36,570 nt of DNA from a virus, in the IMG/VR virus record IMGVR_UViG_3300017783_005439, positions 1-36,570 of that record; one strand, written 5' to 3'. Under the pieces are notes generated by a model that saw only the letters and a list, made by a program, of their open reading frames with translations, was not told the DNA's origin and did not search any database. Below are positions 6,464 through 14,449 of the stretch, one piece after another; position 1 is the first letter of the stretch, and every line of letters starts with the position of its first letter. A program made the translations under genes and the position numbers.

Positions 6464-6640
6464 TTAAAATTTATCTAAAAAGTTGCCTTTAATAACTTTA
6501 CTTTTTAACATATTATTTTTTTCATCATCTTTTAACATTCGGTTGGCTAATTTTTCTAAATGTTTGGATTTAACCTCATCATAATCTCTTACAATTTTAT
6601 CATGCTTTTTTCTTTTAATATTTCTAGTTTTCTTTGCCAT
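6464..6640 (-). CDS. Hypothetical 58-residue basic helical protein
   Basis: The ATG at 6640 lies inside the end of the RmlB gene (17-base overlap) and the frame ends in TAA at 6466-6464, ten bases before the lysin gene. The sequence is basic (MAKKTRNIKRKKHDKIVRDY) and predicted helical (EVKSKHLEKLANRMLKDDEK). The overlap and operon order support it. Function unknown. Confidence 0.6.
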   Translation of the reverse strand: MAKKTRNIKRKKHDKIVRDYDEVKSKHLEKLANRMLKDDEKNNMLKSKVIKGNFLDKF

Positions 6641-7505
6641 ATTGTTTTTTTAAATATTCATCAATGGTCATATTAACTTGGTTGTTAGATTTTAAAGCAT
6701 ATCTTTTATCATGACCTAATCTATCTGGTGCATATTTCCATTTTACTTCTTTATCTAAAATGTCTCCCATTAACTGAACTAATTCTTTGTTTTGCCACCT
6801 ATCTCTAGATCCAATATGGAAAATCCCACTAGCATTATTTAATATTAAATCGAATATTTCAGTTACATTATCTTCAACCCAAATCCACTCTCTTACTTGT
6901 GTTCCGTCTCCATAAATTGGAATTTCTACATCATCTTTTATAGAATTCATAATAATAGGAATAAATTTTTCAGGATGTTGCATATCACCAAAATTATTAC
7001 AAGTACGAGTAATTAAATATGGTAAATCATAGGTTCTACCTGCAGATATAACTAACATATCAGCTGATGCTTTAGATGCTGAGTAGTATGAAGATGGGTT
7101 TAATGGATCCGTTGTTAATGATTGTCCACCTAATTTATCACCATATACCTCATCAGTTGATATTTGTACAAACTTTTTTAATGATGGGATTTGTATTGCA
7201 ATTTCTAATAAATTAAAAACCCCATCAATGTTAGAATGAACAAATGGTAAACCATTTGAAATAGATCTATCTACATGAGATTCAGCTGCAAAATTTACTA
7301 TATAATCACAATTATCAATATCTTTTAATTCTAAATCACAAATATCTTTTTTAATTAGTTTAAAATCACACCCTTTAACTCTTTCAATATCAGAAGCATA
7401 TGTTCCTTTATCTACTATAACTGTTTTAATATTAGGATAATTTTTTAACATTCTAACAAATGCTGATCCAATAAATCCTAACCCTCCTGTAACTATTATT
7501 TTCAT
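6624..7505 (-). CDS. rmlB: dTDP-glucose 4,6-dehydratase-like SDR enzyme
   Basis: An extended short-chain dehydrogenase. GGLGFIGSAFV at the N-terminus binds NAD; STDEVYG (about residue 116) carries the Thr-Asp-Glu triad typical of sugar 4,6-dehydratases; YSASKASAD gives the Tyr-x-x-x-Lys pair. CNNFGDMQHPEKFIP and GDGTQVREWIWVEDN match RmlB closely. The reaction is removal of water from dTDP-glucose to give the 4-keto-6-deoxy sugar, precursor of rhamnose and amino sugars. At 293 residues it is shorter than bacterial RmlB (about 350). No RmlA, RmlC or RmlD is in this window, so the nucleotide sugar must come from the host or elsewhere in the genome. Confidence 0.85.
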   Translation of the reverse strand: MKIIVTGGLGFIGSAFVRMLKNYPNIKTVIVDKGTYASDIERVKGCDFKLIKKDICDLELKDIDNCDYIVNFAAESHVDRSISNGLPFVHSNIDGVFNLLEIAIQIPSLKKFVQISTDEVYGDKLGGQSLTTDPLNPSSYYSASKASADMLVISAGRTYDLPYLITRTCNNFGDMQHPEKFIPIIMNSIKDDVEIPIYGDGTQVREWIWVEDNVTEIFDLILNNASGIFHIGSRDRWQNKELVQLMGDILDKEVKWKYAPDRLGHDKRYALKSNNQVNMTIDEYLKKQYGKEN

Positions 7506-8128
7506 AATTTTGATATTATATTTAATTCTTCTTTATCGTTTTCACCTAATCCTAATTCTTTGAGTCGTTGTAGGTGATATTCATCAACTTCCCATTCAAC
7601 TTTTCCTTGATTAACAGGTTTGTGATCTTCAATTCCCTCTATTTGCTTGTCAGTGAATATATCCCCAACATTTAAAAAATAATGATTATAACATAATAAT
7701 TCAATATTATCTAATTTATAATTTTTTTTATTATCATCTTTAAAATTTAATAATAAAGGCATTTTATAATCTAATACTCTTCTTTCTTCAAACCCACACA
7801 TAGCACATTTTTCATCTAAATACCCTTCAGTAATTAATCTATATTTAATTTTATCAGGTGTAAATGATGAAGCATTAGCTCTACCTTCAATTATATCCAT
7901 TAATGCTGGTTCTTTACCTCCTACTCTTAAAAATTTAGGTATTCCAACACCAGATTGATTTTTATGTTCTTCAAATAAGTTATCATGTGTTTTACTCTCA
8001 TACAGCTTAGCCCACTTTTTATAATGACCATAAGAACAATTTAAATATCTAGCTGCGGCCATGTTAGATTTAGTTTTACCCATAGCTGCTAGTATTTGTT
8101 CTTTAGTAATTGGTTTAGGTTTAGGCAT
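7502..8128 (-). CDS. HTH plus degenerate HNH-type zinc protein
   Basis: Residues 8-45 form a helix-turn-helix-like unit (ITKEQILAAMGKTKSNMAAA). Residues 108-152 form an HNH-type finger: CAMC, then a stretch rich in Asp and Asn, then LDNIELLCYNH. In a working HNH nuclease the strand after CxxC carries an Asp-His or His-His pair; here the same place reads PLLLNFKDD, so the general-base histidine seems lost and the second CxxC is CYNH. It may be a DNA-binding relic or regulator, or a divergent endonuclease. The gene overlaps RmlB by four bases (ATGA). Confidence 0.6.
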   Translation of the reverse strand: MPKPKPITKEQILAAMGKTKSNMAAARYLNCSYGHYKKWAKLYESKTHDNLFEEHKNQSGVGIPKFLRVGGKEPALMDIIEGRANASSFTPDKIKYRLITEGYLDEKCAMCGFEERRVLDYKMPLLLNFKDDNKKNYKLDNIELLCYNHYFLNVGDIFTDKQIEGIEDHKPVNQGKVEWEVDEYHLQRLKELGLGENDKEELNIISKL

Positions 8129-8372
8129 CTATATTTTTATAAGAATCTAATTTGCTTTTTTTGGAATTATTTTTGTTGTAATTTTTCATTTGTTCAGGAG
8201 TCATAATTTGAATATCATTCCAAGTATGGTCACCTTCACCATGAGTTTGACTTACCGCTTTATATGCGCCTACAGTTGAGCAATTCACGCAATTTTTATA
8301 ACCAAATTTAATTAATCTTAATTCAGGCATTAATTCTTTGCAGCTGATACACTCTATCATTTTTAGTTTCAT
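8121..8372 (-). CDS. Small zinc-ribbon protein
   Basis: Residues 8-31 contain two Cys pairs, CISC and CVNC, about 17 residues apart, a treble-clef or zinc-ribbon pattern as in TraR/DksA-like small proteins, though the linking helix of DksA is absent. The C-terminal half is polar and Lys/Asn-rich. It is the first gene after promoter P4, whose -10 lies 49 bases upstream, and overlaps the next gene by eight bases. In-frame ATG at 8360 is an alternative start. Possibly regulatory; function unknown. Confidence 0.65.
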   Translation of the reverse strand: MKLKMIECISCKELMPELRLIKFGYKNCVNCSTVGAYKAVSQTHGEGDHTWNDIQIMTPEQMKNYNKNNSKKSKLDSYKNIDA

Positions 8373-8421
8373 TTCTTTTAATTTAAATTATACTTACGAT
8401 ATAACTATAATTTATCTCGTC

Positions 8422-8451
8422 AATATACGAAAAGAAACTTAAATATCCAAA
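8422..8451 (-). promoter_or_regulatory. Promoter P4 (TTTG-N20-TATATT)
   Basis: TTTG (8451-8448), 20 bases, TATATT (8427-8422) on the minus strand, with GTTTGGATAT at the -35 and TTCG before the -10. The -35 begins two bases after the stop codon of the gene at 8453-8854. It drives the zinc-ribbon, HNH-like and RmlB genes, and possibly the lysin region. Confidence 0.75.
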
Positions 8452-8452
8452 C

Positions 8453-8854
8453 TTATTTAGTAGGGGGTTGTTTATATTTTATATAACTCCATAGGTCATT
8501 TGTAGTCTTAAGAAGAAATGTTTTGCCATTACTTGTTTCTAATGGTATAATTTCACCATCAGGACCTATTCTCTCATAAATATACCACAGAATAATTCTT
8601 GTTGATTCTGGGCCATAAAGTAATATCATATAGTTTTCAATAACTGACCAAAGGGGATCAGTTAATTTATGAGCATCAATACCACCATCTTCTATTAACT
8701 TATGCTCCATTACATCAGCTTTGATTAGTTTATTTATCATTAAACCAAATACATTTTCTTCAGCTTGATTAATGTTATCCTTTATTTTTACTTTAGTACC
8801 TAAAATTACTTCAAATAATTTTTTTAAATCATCTGCTCCGTTTACTTCTTCCAT
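8453..8854 (-). CDS. Hypothetical 133-residue helical protein
   Basis: A mostly helical, acidic-to-neutral protein (DDLKKLFEVILGTKVKIKD, LWSVIENYMILLYGPEST) with a C-terminal Tyr/Trp-rich part (NDLWSYIKYKQPP). No signal, membrane segment or zinc motif. Its start at 8854 overlaps the stop of the 56-residue gene before it. Likely a phage-specific protein; function unknown. Confidence 0.7.
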   Translation of the reverse strand: MEEVNGADDLKKLFEVILGTKVKIKDNINQAEENVFGLMINKLIKADVMEHKLIEDGGIDAHKLTDPLWSVIENYMILLYGPESTRIILWYIYERIGPDGEIIPLETSNGKTFLLKTTNDLWSYIKYKQPPTK

Positions 8855-9012
8855 GGGGTAAATTTTTCAACTGAAAATAATTTATTAAATTTTAAAGTAG
8901 CCATTCTTTTAATTGCTGCTGCTAGTTTTTGTGCTCCTTTTAAATCATTAGCATCAACAATACCAATTGGTTCTTTTGTTGAATCTTTTTTACTAAAATA
9001 TTTATATTTCAT
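8842..9012 (-). CDS. Small basic protein, 56 residues
   Basis: An ATG at 9012 opens 56 codons to TAA at 8844-8842. The sequence begins MKYKYFSKKDSTKEPIG, continues with a helix (KGAQKLAAAIKRMATL) and ends KFTPWKK. It overlaps the stop region of the upstream gene (9002) and the start of the downstream one (8854), as expected for real genes in this packed operon. Function unknown. Confidence 0.6.
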   Translation of the reverse strand: MKYKYFSKKDSTKEPIGIVDANDLKGAQKLAAAIKRMATLKFNKLFSVEKFTPWKK

Positions 9013-9349
9013 ATTTTTCAATTATATTTTTTAATTTAGTACAATTTTCATATTCTTCCTTGTTTACAAGCATTTGTAATATTCTATTTAAAACTGTTTT
9101 AAATTGAGATTTATCTATTTCTACTATTACTGATAAATTAAAAATATCAAATAATTCTGCTTTATTTAAATTATTTTTTAAAGCATATAAAATCTGTAAA
9201 TATGATTCTTTTAAAATAAACTCAGTAAATGTTGTATCAGTTGATAATTTAATTAAATCTTCTGGACTATCCCAATCAATTTCAATTACAGTTATATCTT
9301 TTGTTCTCCTAGCGTCTTCTTTCATATGTAATAAATTTTGGGATTCCAT
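9002..9349 (-). CDS. Hypothetical 115-residue helical protein
   Basis: An acidic, helical protein. The last 25 residues (LVNKEEYENCTKLKNIIEKY) resemble the short UvrB/UvrC interaction motif (EEYE-x-C-x-x-L+D-x-I), a helical hairpin used for protein contact. Nothing else suggests DNA repair. A start further in (KEDARRTKD) has its own in-frame ATG. Placed after the last glycosyltransferase gene; function unknown. Confidence 0.6.
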   Translation of the reverse strand: MESQNLLHMKEDARRTKDITVIEIDWDSPEDLIKLSTDTTFTEFILKESYLQILYALKNNLNKAELFDIFNLSVIVEIDKSQFKTVLNRILQMLVNKEEYENCTKLKNIIEKYEI

Positions 9350-9358
9350 TATAAATAT

Positions 9359-10156
9359 TTAAAATTTTATCCCTTTTATGTTTCTCCCTTTGGGTCTATG
9401 AGAATTATTTTCGAATAATTGAGGAGGCATTCCCCACTTATATGTAAACATTTGTGCAGCCGGACCTTCAGTTGCTTTAAATCTATCTCCTTCTTTACCA
9501 TTTTTAGTAGCTGTGCTTCCAAAGTGATATAAATGAGCATTATGTGTTCTAGTAAATCCTAAACCTATTAAATCTAATTTTAAAAAGAAATCCCAATCAC
9601 ATATAAATGGAGATTGATACATTGTATCAAATCCACCTGCAGCCATATAATATTTTTTATACATCGCAAATGGGAAAATACCACCATCAATAGTTAATTC
9701 ATTTTTTCTAATTGATTTTTCGTATTTAATAAATTCATCATATTTAAATTCTTTTGGGTTGCGCCCAAAATCCCTAACTGGAAAATTAAATATACCAGGT
9801 CCTTCGGGTTCAATTTGATTTAAAGTAAGTACTGATTTTTCTTTATCTGTTAATGCTTCAATAATTGCTACATCCCAACCCATACAAAACACATTATCAT
9901 CATTTACAATAAAAATAATTTCATTAGTAGCATTCATTACACCCAAATTAAGTGCTTGTTGCATTCCTTGATTTTGAACTAAATCTAATACATTAATATC
10001 ATCTTTATATTTATCTAATACTTCTTGACTTTCTTCTAAAAAACCATCCACAGCAACAATTATTTCATTTTCAAATGATTGCTGTTCAATAGCTGATTTT
10101 AGACAAATGTCTAAATACTCTGGATTTTTATATGTTGGTATAATTAAACTTATCAT
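9359..10156 (-). CDS. Family 2 glycosyltransferase
   Basis: Starts MISLIIPTYKNPEYLDICL, the classic GT-A nucleotide-sugar entry (IPTYN-like), with EIIVAVDGF, then IIFIVNDDNVFCMGWD, where DDN serves as the DxD metal site. A later GGIFPFAMYKK and CDWDFFLKLD stretch contains the acceptor-side acidic motif (ED/WD). It transfers a sugar from a nucleotide donor to an unknown acceptor in the cytoplasm. It is the last of the dense sugar cassette in transcription order. Confidence 0.85.
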   Translation of the reverse strand: MISLIIPTYKNPEYLDICLKSAIEQQSFENEIIVAVDGFLEESQEVLDKYKDDINVLDLVQNQGMQQALNLGVMNATNEIIFIVNDDNVFCMGWDVAIIEALTDKEKSVLTLNQIEPEGPGIFNFPVRDFGRNPKEFKYDEFIKYEKSIRKNELTIDGGIFPFAMYKKYYMAAGGFDTMYQSPFICDWDFFLKLDLIGLGFTRTHNAHLYHFGSTATKNGKEGDRFKATEGPAAQMFTYKWGMPPQLFENNSHRPKGRNIKGIKF

Positions 10157-10157
10157 A

Positions 10158-10907
10158 TTATTTTTTTATTATATAAGACCCTGTATGTAATCCTGACTGT
10201 GAATTAGGATTTATATGGTTTCTTGTAATTTCTGTAGGAAAACCTGTACGTTTTACTATTTCATATTCTTCATCATTATAAGGATTAAATACTTTATAAG
10301 ATAATCCTTTTTCAGTCATCCAATCTTTAATAGCTTCAGCAGCTTCAACTAAACATAAATCATCAAATATTATCATCCCACCAGGAACAACTTTATCATA
10401 CAAATTATCTAAAACAACACGTGTTGGAGAATATCCATCAACATCAATTCTTAACAATGCTATCTTATCTATGTTTATAGTAGGTAAAGTTTTGTTAACA
10501 AATCCTTTAACAAAATTAATTCTTTTCTCATTACCTAATCCATAATTTTTAAAATTATTTTTAACTTCTTCTAATCCACATACCATCCCCATATTATTAG
10601 CCTTCTGGAATCTTTCCATTAATTCACCTGTTATATCATGACGGCAAGTTAAATTTGGATAAATAGCATCCTCTATACGCTGAAAGCCCTCAAAAGAATC
10701 ACACACCCATATTTTTTTGTTATTAAATAAATGAGATAAAAATATTGAATAACCACCTCTTAATACCCCACATTCAATTATATCACCCTCAAGAGATGAT
10801 ATTTGGTGATATTTTCTAATTACGGTTTCAAATAATGGTTTAATAACCATAGAGTGGTTATTAGTAAGTATTTGATTAACAAGAATATTTATTTTTTCAA
10901 TGTTCAT
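10158..10907 (-). CDS. TylF/MycF-type sugar O-methyltransferase
   Basis: GDIIECGVLRGGYSIFLSHL is the SAM-binding motif I of the TylF family; ALLRIDVDGYSPTRVVLDNL and VVPGGMIIFDDL carry the metal- and substrate-binding aspartates. Members methylate hydroxyls of sugars such as deoxyhexoses. I set the start at the ATG at 10907, which overlaps the preceding TGA as ATGA; a longer frame from 10940 would overlap that gene by 37 bases. It sits between methyltransferase and glycosyltransferase genes, fitting methylation of a glycan made by this cassette. Confidence 0.8.
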   Translation of the reverse strand: MNIEKINILVNQILTNNHSMVIKPLFETVIRKYHQISSLEGDIIECGVLRGGYSIFLSHLFNNKKIWVCDSFEGFQRIEDAIYPNLTCRHDITGELMERFQKANNMGMVCGLEEVKNNFKNYGLGNEKRINFVKGFVNKTLPTINIDKIALLRIDVDGYSPTRVVLDNLYDKVVPGGMIIFDDLCLVEAAEAIKDWMTEKGLSYKVFNPYNDEEYEIVKRTGFPTEITRNHINPNSQSGLHTGSYIIKK

Positions 10908-11521
10908 TTTGTTCTTTCTAATATTGTTAGTCCTTGACAATTAGTAAATCTTTCTAATATTTTCCAACTACCTTGACTTGCTCTTAAAAACTCTTCTACA
11001 GCGGGCCAAAGACCTATACCTTGTGGTTTTCCAGGTGTTGGATTTGCAAATTTCTCACCATATACTTGATCATATCCTGTTTCATCAGAATAAGCACGTG
11101 CTGTTGTATCATGAAGAATTATCCATTTATTTACTTTAGGTGAATGTAGTTTTAATTCAGCTCTTAATTGTTTATAAACATGCCAAGTATCTATAAATAA
11201 TAGGTCTGTTTGAGCAATATCTGCTTCTAAAACATCTTGTTCTATAAATCTCCAATCAATATTATGATCTTTTGCTGCTTTTACAGCTTCATCGAAAACA
11301 TCACCAGCACTTAATTTTCGGGGATGTGTCATATCATATGATCTAATTGTTGAAGGTTTTCCTGCTAAAAAAGCCCATGTTGATACTACTTGTCTAACCC
11401 CCATTTCAGTTACATGCCAACATCTTGAAGCGTAATCCTTTAATATAGGAAGGTGTTCACTTATATCTGAGGCATTCGATTGTTGTTCTACTGATTTTAA
11501 TTTTTCTTCTAAATTTATCAT
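10904..11521 (-). CDS. Class I SAM methyltransferase (Methyltransf_24/CmcI-like)
   Basis: The fold has a motif-I-like region (VTEMGVRQVVSTWAFLAG), a motif-II acidic strand end (IRSYDMTHP) and ADIAQTDLLFIDTWHVYKQL followed by KWIILHDTT, as in the CmcI/rhamnosyl O-methyltransferase type family where Asp and His near the end of strand 4-5 bind metal. It has 205 residues. Next to TylF-like and glycosyltransferase genes it likely methylates a sugar or peptide-like acceptor. Specificity is not visible. Confidence 0.65.
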   Translation of the reverse strand: MINLEEKLKSVEQQSNASDISEHLPILKDYASRCWHVTEMGVRQVVSTWAFLAGKPSTIRSYDMTHPRKLSAGDVFDEAVKAAKDHNIDWRFIEQDVLEADIAQTDLLFIDTWHVYKQLRAELKLHSPKVNKWIILHDTTARAYSDETGYDQVYGEKFANPTPGKPQGIGLWPAVEEFLRASQGSWKILERFTNCQGLTILERTK

Positions 11522-11522
11522 T

Positions 11523-12197
11523 CTATTTATTTATTTTTTCCCAATTAATTGTAGGTGACATTAAACCTTCCATACAATGTGTTGCTAATCCTGGTATCGG
11601 TGTTATTACTAATCTTTGTCTATCTTTATATAATTTTATAAATTTGTTATGATCACCAGATACACTAGTATGAATATCATAATCTAAATCAAATAATTGT
11701 TTTTTAATAATAAAGCTACCACAAGTACTTGGTGTAGTTCTCCAATGATGGTCATTAGTTACTAATATTTTAGATACTAAATCATTATAAGTTGTAAAAT
11801 ATTTGTCTTTATGATCATATAATGAAATATAATGAGGTAAATTATAATTTCCAAATAATTCTATTACTTTTTCACTCCAATCTTCTTTATGTAAATAATC
11901 ATTTTCAACAAAATATATTAAATCATTATCTTTTATATCACTATTTTTTGCTATTTCCCAAGTTTGGAAAAATGATGATTGGTCACTACCTGCTTTTATT
12001 TCATGAGAAATATATTGATCTTTATACTTATTAATCCAATTATTTTTAATTTTACCATCAAACACAACATTGAGAGTTATTTGATCATTTAGAGTACTTA
12101 ATAAATTTTTAAAACATTTTTCAAAATCAAACCAATAAGGTCGTCCCCTATGATCTGTTTCTGATACATTATAATGTCTGTAAAATATATGAATCAT
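11523..12197 (-). CDS. GT-A-type glycosyltransferase
   Basis: MIHIFYRHYNVSETD begins the protein and NDLIYFVENDYLHKEDW holds an END acidic motif in the DxD position. THCMEGLMSP near the end could give the metal-binding histidine. It lacks the standard N-terminal PTYN string, so it is divergent. Its start overlaps the acetyltransferase stop as TAATG. Likely adds one sugar within the cassette's glycan. Confidence 0.65.
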   Translation of the reverse strand: MIHIFYRHYNVSETDHRGRPYWFDFEKCFKNLLSTLNDQITLNVVFDGKIKNNWINKYKDQYISHEIKAGSDQSSFFQTWEIAKNSDIKDNDLIYFVENDYLHKEDWSEKVIELFGNYNLPHYISLYDHKDKYFTTYNDLVSKILVTNDHHWRTTPSTCGSFIIKKQLFDLDYDIHTSVSGDHNKFIKLYKDRQRLVITPIPGLATHCMEGLMSPTINWEKINK

Positions 12198-12775
12198 TAT
12201 TTTATAATTTTAACAGGAACACCAACGTATACACCTGGATTTGAAATGTCTTTTACTACTGCCCCATTCATCCCAATTATAACATCATGTTTAATATTAA
12301 TTTTTTCTCTTATATTACTTAAACTACCTAAATAAACATTATTTCCTATATTTACATTACCACCAACAATAGCACCAGGCATCATACTAAAATAATCACC
12401 TATTACTGAATCATGTCCTATTTGGTTACCTCTATTTAATAAAGCATGTTTTCCTATTTTAATATTGGTTGTTAGTATTGAATTTGCTCCTATAAAACTA
12501 CCTTCACCAACTTCAATATCATCAGCTAAAATTTGAACTGATGGGTGGAGAAAAGAAAAATATTTAGTTTCTTTTGGTAATTTATTTACAATATTTTTTC
12601 TGTCCTGAGATTCAGCTACAGCAACCATCATTGTGTATTCTTTTGGGTCAAATTTTGAAATAGGTTGAGCTATATCATTAGCATATATATCATCAACAAA
12701 AAATTCAACTTCTTCATTAATTTGTCCTGCTACCTCACGTGCGTGTCCACCATATCCAAATAATGCTAACTTCAT
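12197..12775 (-). CDS. PglD/NeuD-like sugar O- or N-acetyltransferase
   Basis: The N-terminal LALFGYGGHAREVAGQI is the nucleotide-sugar-binding Rossmann start shared by PglD and NeuD. From residue 90 the protein is a left-handed beta helix with hexapeptide repeats (IGANSILTTNIKIGKHA, IGDYFSMMPGAIVGGNVNIG, VYVGVPVKIIK) and an HDS segment that may include the active-site His. It transfers acetyl from acetyl-CoA to an amino sugar or sialic-acid-like sugar. It follows a DegT-type gene by an overlap (ATG...TGA), the usual order for amino-sugar synthesis. Confidence 0.8.
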   Translation of the reverse strand: MKLALFGYGGHAREVAGQINEEVEFFVDDIYANDIAQPISKFDPKEYTMMVAVAESQDRKNIVNKLPKETKYFSFLHPSVQILADDIEVGEGSFIGANSILTTNIKIGKHALLNRGNQIGHDSVIGDYFSMMPGAIVGGNVNIGNNVYLGSLSNIREKINIKHDVIIGMNGAVVKDISNPGVYVGVPVKIIK

Positions 12776-13413
12776 TGATTATATATTTTAAATTTAGATA
12801 AATCCGGATATGGAATTGTTAAATCTTTATTATGTTTTTTACTACCATCAGTGTTATAAAACTGTCCCATTAGTAATAATCCTCTAGCTGCAAGTTCAGG
12901 CATCATGTAAAAATTCCAACCTAACATATCTAAATTGTCATCATGATAAGAACATTCACGTCTACCACTGTATCTAGCACGTTTAAACCAATGATAAGCT
13001 TTTAAATTGTCAGTTAATATAGCCCCGCCTTTAGATAATTTAAAATGTTTATAAGGACCTGTAAATGAAACACACATATGGGTCTTTGGTTTGTACATAT
13101 CAGCTGTAAAAGTTAAAGCTGAGTCCCACACATTAGTACCCTTTAAAGGGTAAGCTCCTGTAATAGTTTCCCCATCAACGGTATCCCATCCTACTTTTAA
13201 ACCAGCATGTATAATTTCACATGGTACTGATGGGTATGTTCTATTTGGTATTGTAACAGTATTAGTTTTAATACTTTTTTTTACATAATTTTCATAATAT
13301 AAAGCAAGGAACAATCCATTACTCATATTATCTACTGTTACTGCGTATTTAGCCCCAGTATAATTTGCTAATTGATTCTCAAACTCATTAGTACAATCAT
13401 AAACATTTTTCAT
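12772..13413 (-). CDS. DegT/DnrJ/EryC1-type aminotransferase, short
   Basis: Features of the DegT PLP fold: an N-terminal YTGAKYAVTVDNMSNGLFLAL helix region, PNRTYPSVPCEIIHAGL (substrate strand), an Asp-Ser segment (VWDSALTF) and a CVSFTGPYKHFKLSKGGAIL strand where the Lys near the GGAIL motif would carry the cofactor. The family usually has about 370 residues; this one has 213 and lacks most of the C-terminal domain. It could still form the PLP site, act with a partner or be a non-catalytic relic. Paired with the PglD-like acetyltransferase, it suggests amination followed by acetylation of a sugar. Confidence 0.65.
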   Translation of the reverse strand: MKNVYDCTNEFENQLANYTGAKYAVTVDNMSNGLFLALYYENYVKKSIKTNTVTIPNRTYPSVPCEIIHAGLKVGWDTVDGETITGAYPLKGTNVWDSALTFTADMYKPKTHMCVSFTGPYKHFKLSKGGAILTDNLKAYHWFKRARYSGRRECSYHDDNLDMLGWNFYMMPELAARGLLLMGQFYNTDGSKKHNKDLTIPYPDLSKFKIYNQ

Positions 13414-13428
13414 AACTTATTATTTTTT

Positions 13429-14448
13429 TTATGTTTTCCAAAAACTATAAATTCCTTTATCTAACTCATATTTAGGCCAAACAAATCGTTCTCTCATTGG
13501 TTGTTGTTTTGCCCATTCCCACATTTTAGATAATCCTTCTTTTAAATCTGTTTCATGTTTGAAACCTAAAATATCAATTGATTTTTGGAATGTAGGTACA
13601 GCATGTTTAACTTCATGTCTACTTTCTAAAAGTATTGTTTCTGGTCTTTTACCTGTATCTTCTTCAATTACATCTTTAAGTGCTGTATTTGCTGCCATTA
13701 TACTAATTTCTTCAATACCACCTAAATTAATTATTTCCTTAGATGCTTTAGGTTCAATATGGGCATTAAATAAAGGTTCTAACGAATCGTCAATATAACT
13801 AAAAGCTCGTGTTTGTTGACCATCCCCAAAAATAGATAAAGGTTGGCCGTGTAAATGCTGAAACATCCAAATACCTAATACATTCCTATATTTATCCCAA
13901 ATGTTTTGTTTCATACCATAAACATTATGAGGTCTAATAATACAATAATCTAATCCATGTTGTTCATTAGCAATTTCAATATCCTTTTCACAACCCATTT
14001 TAGCAACACCATAAGGATCAATTGGATTTCTACTCATATCTTCATGAAAAATTCCACCTTCACCATGACCATATACAGCCATTGTAGATGTAAATACTAA
14101 ACGTTTAATATCATGTTTAATACATTCATTTACTATACGAGATGTTGCTACAAGATTATTTTGGTAATTGTAAGATCTTATAAATGGAGATAACCCTTCA
14201 GCAGCATAAGCAGCAAAATGATAAACATAATCTATTTTATGTGCTTCAAATATATTTTCAATTGGGTGATCAACTAAATCCATTTGCCAAAATTTAACTT
14301 TTGGATTTATATTTTCTTCAAACCCACCACTTAAATCATCAACACCAATTACTTGATATTCATCACCTTTATTTTCAACAATCCAATCTGCAAGTCTACT
14401 ACCAAGTAAACCTGCCACACCTGTTATTAATATTGTCTTTTTATTCAT
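13429..14448 (-). CDS. NAD-dependent sugar epimerase/dehydratase
   Basis: Extended SDR of 339 residues. ILITGVAGLLGSRLADWI gives the glycine-rich NAD site, VYHFAAYAAEG a standard SDR segment, TSTMAVYGHGEGG the Ser-Thr active-site strand and DPYGVAKMGCE the Tyr-x-x-x-Lys pair. HNVYGMKQ and GDGQQTRAFSYIDD follow as in UDP-glucose 4-epimerase (GalE) and related enzymes. It changes the stereochemistry or oxidation state of a nucleotide sugar for the cassette. The exact substrate cannot be read. Confidence 0.85.
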   Translation of the reverse strand: MNKKTILITGVAGLLGSRLADWIVENKGDEYQVIGVDDLSGGFEENINPKVKFWQMDLVDHPIENIFEAHKIDYVYHFAAYAAEGLSPFIRSYNYQNNLVATSRIVNECIKHDIKRLVFTSTMAVYGHGEGGIFHEDMSRNPIDPYGVAKMGCEKDIEIANEQHGLDYCIIRPHNVYGMKQNIWDKYRNVLGIWMFQHLHGQPLSIFGDGQQTRAFSYIDDSLEPLFNAHIEPKASKEIINLGGIEEISIMAANTALKDVIEEDTGKRPETILLESRHEVKHAVPTFQKSIDILGFKHETDLKEGLSKMWEWAKQQPMRERFVWPKYELDKGIYSFWKT

Positions 14449-14449
14449 T

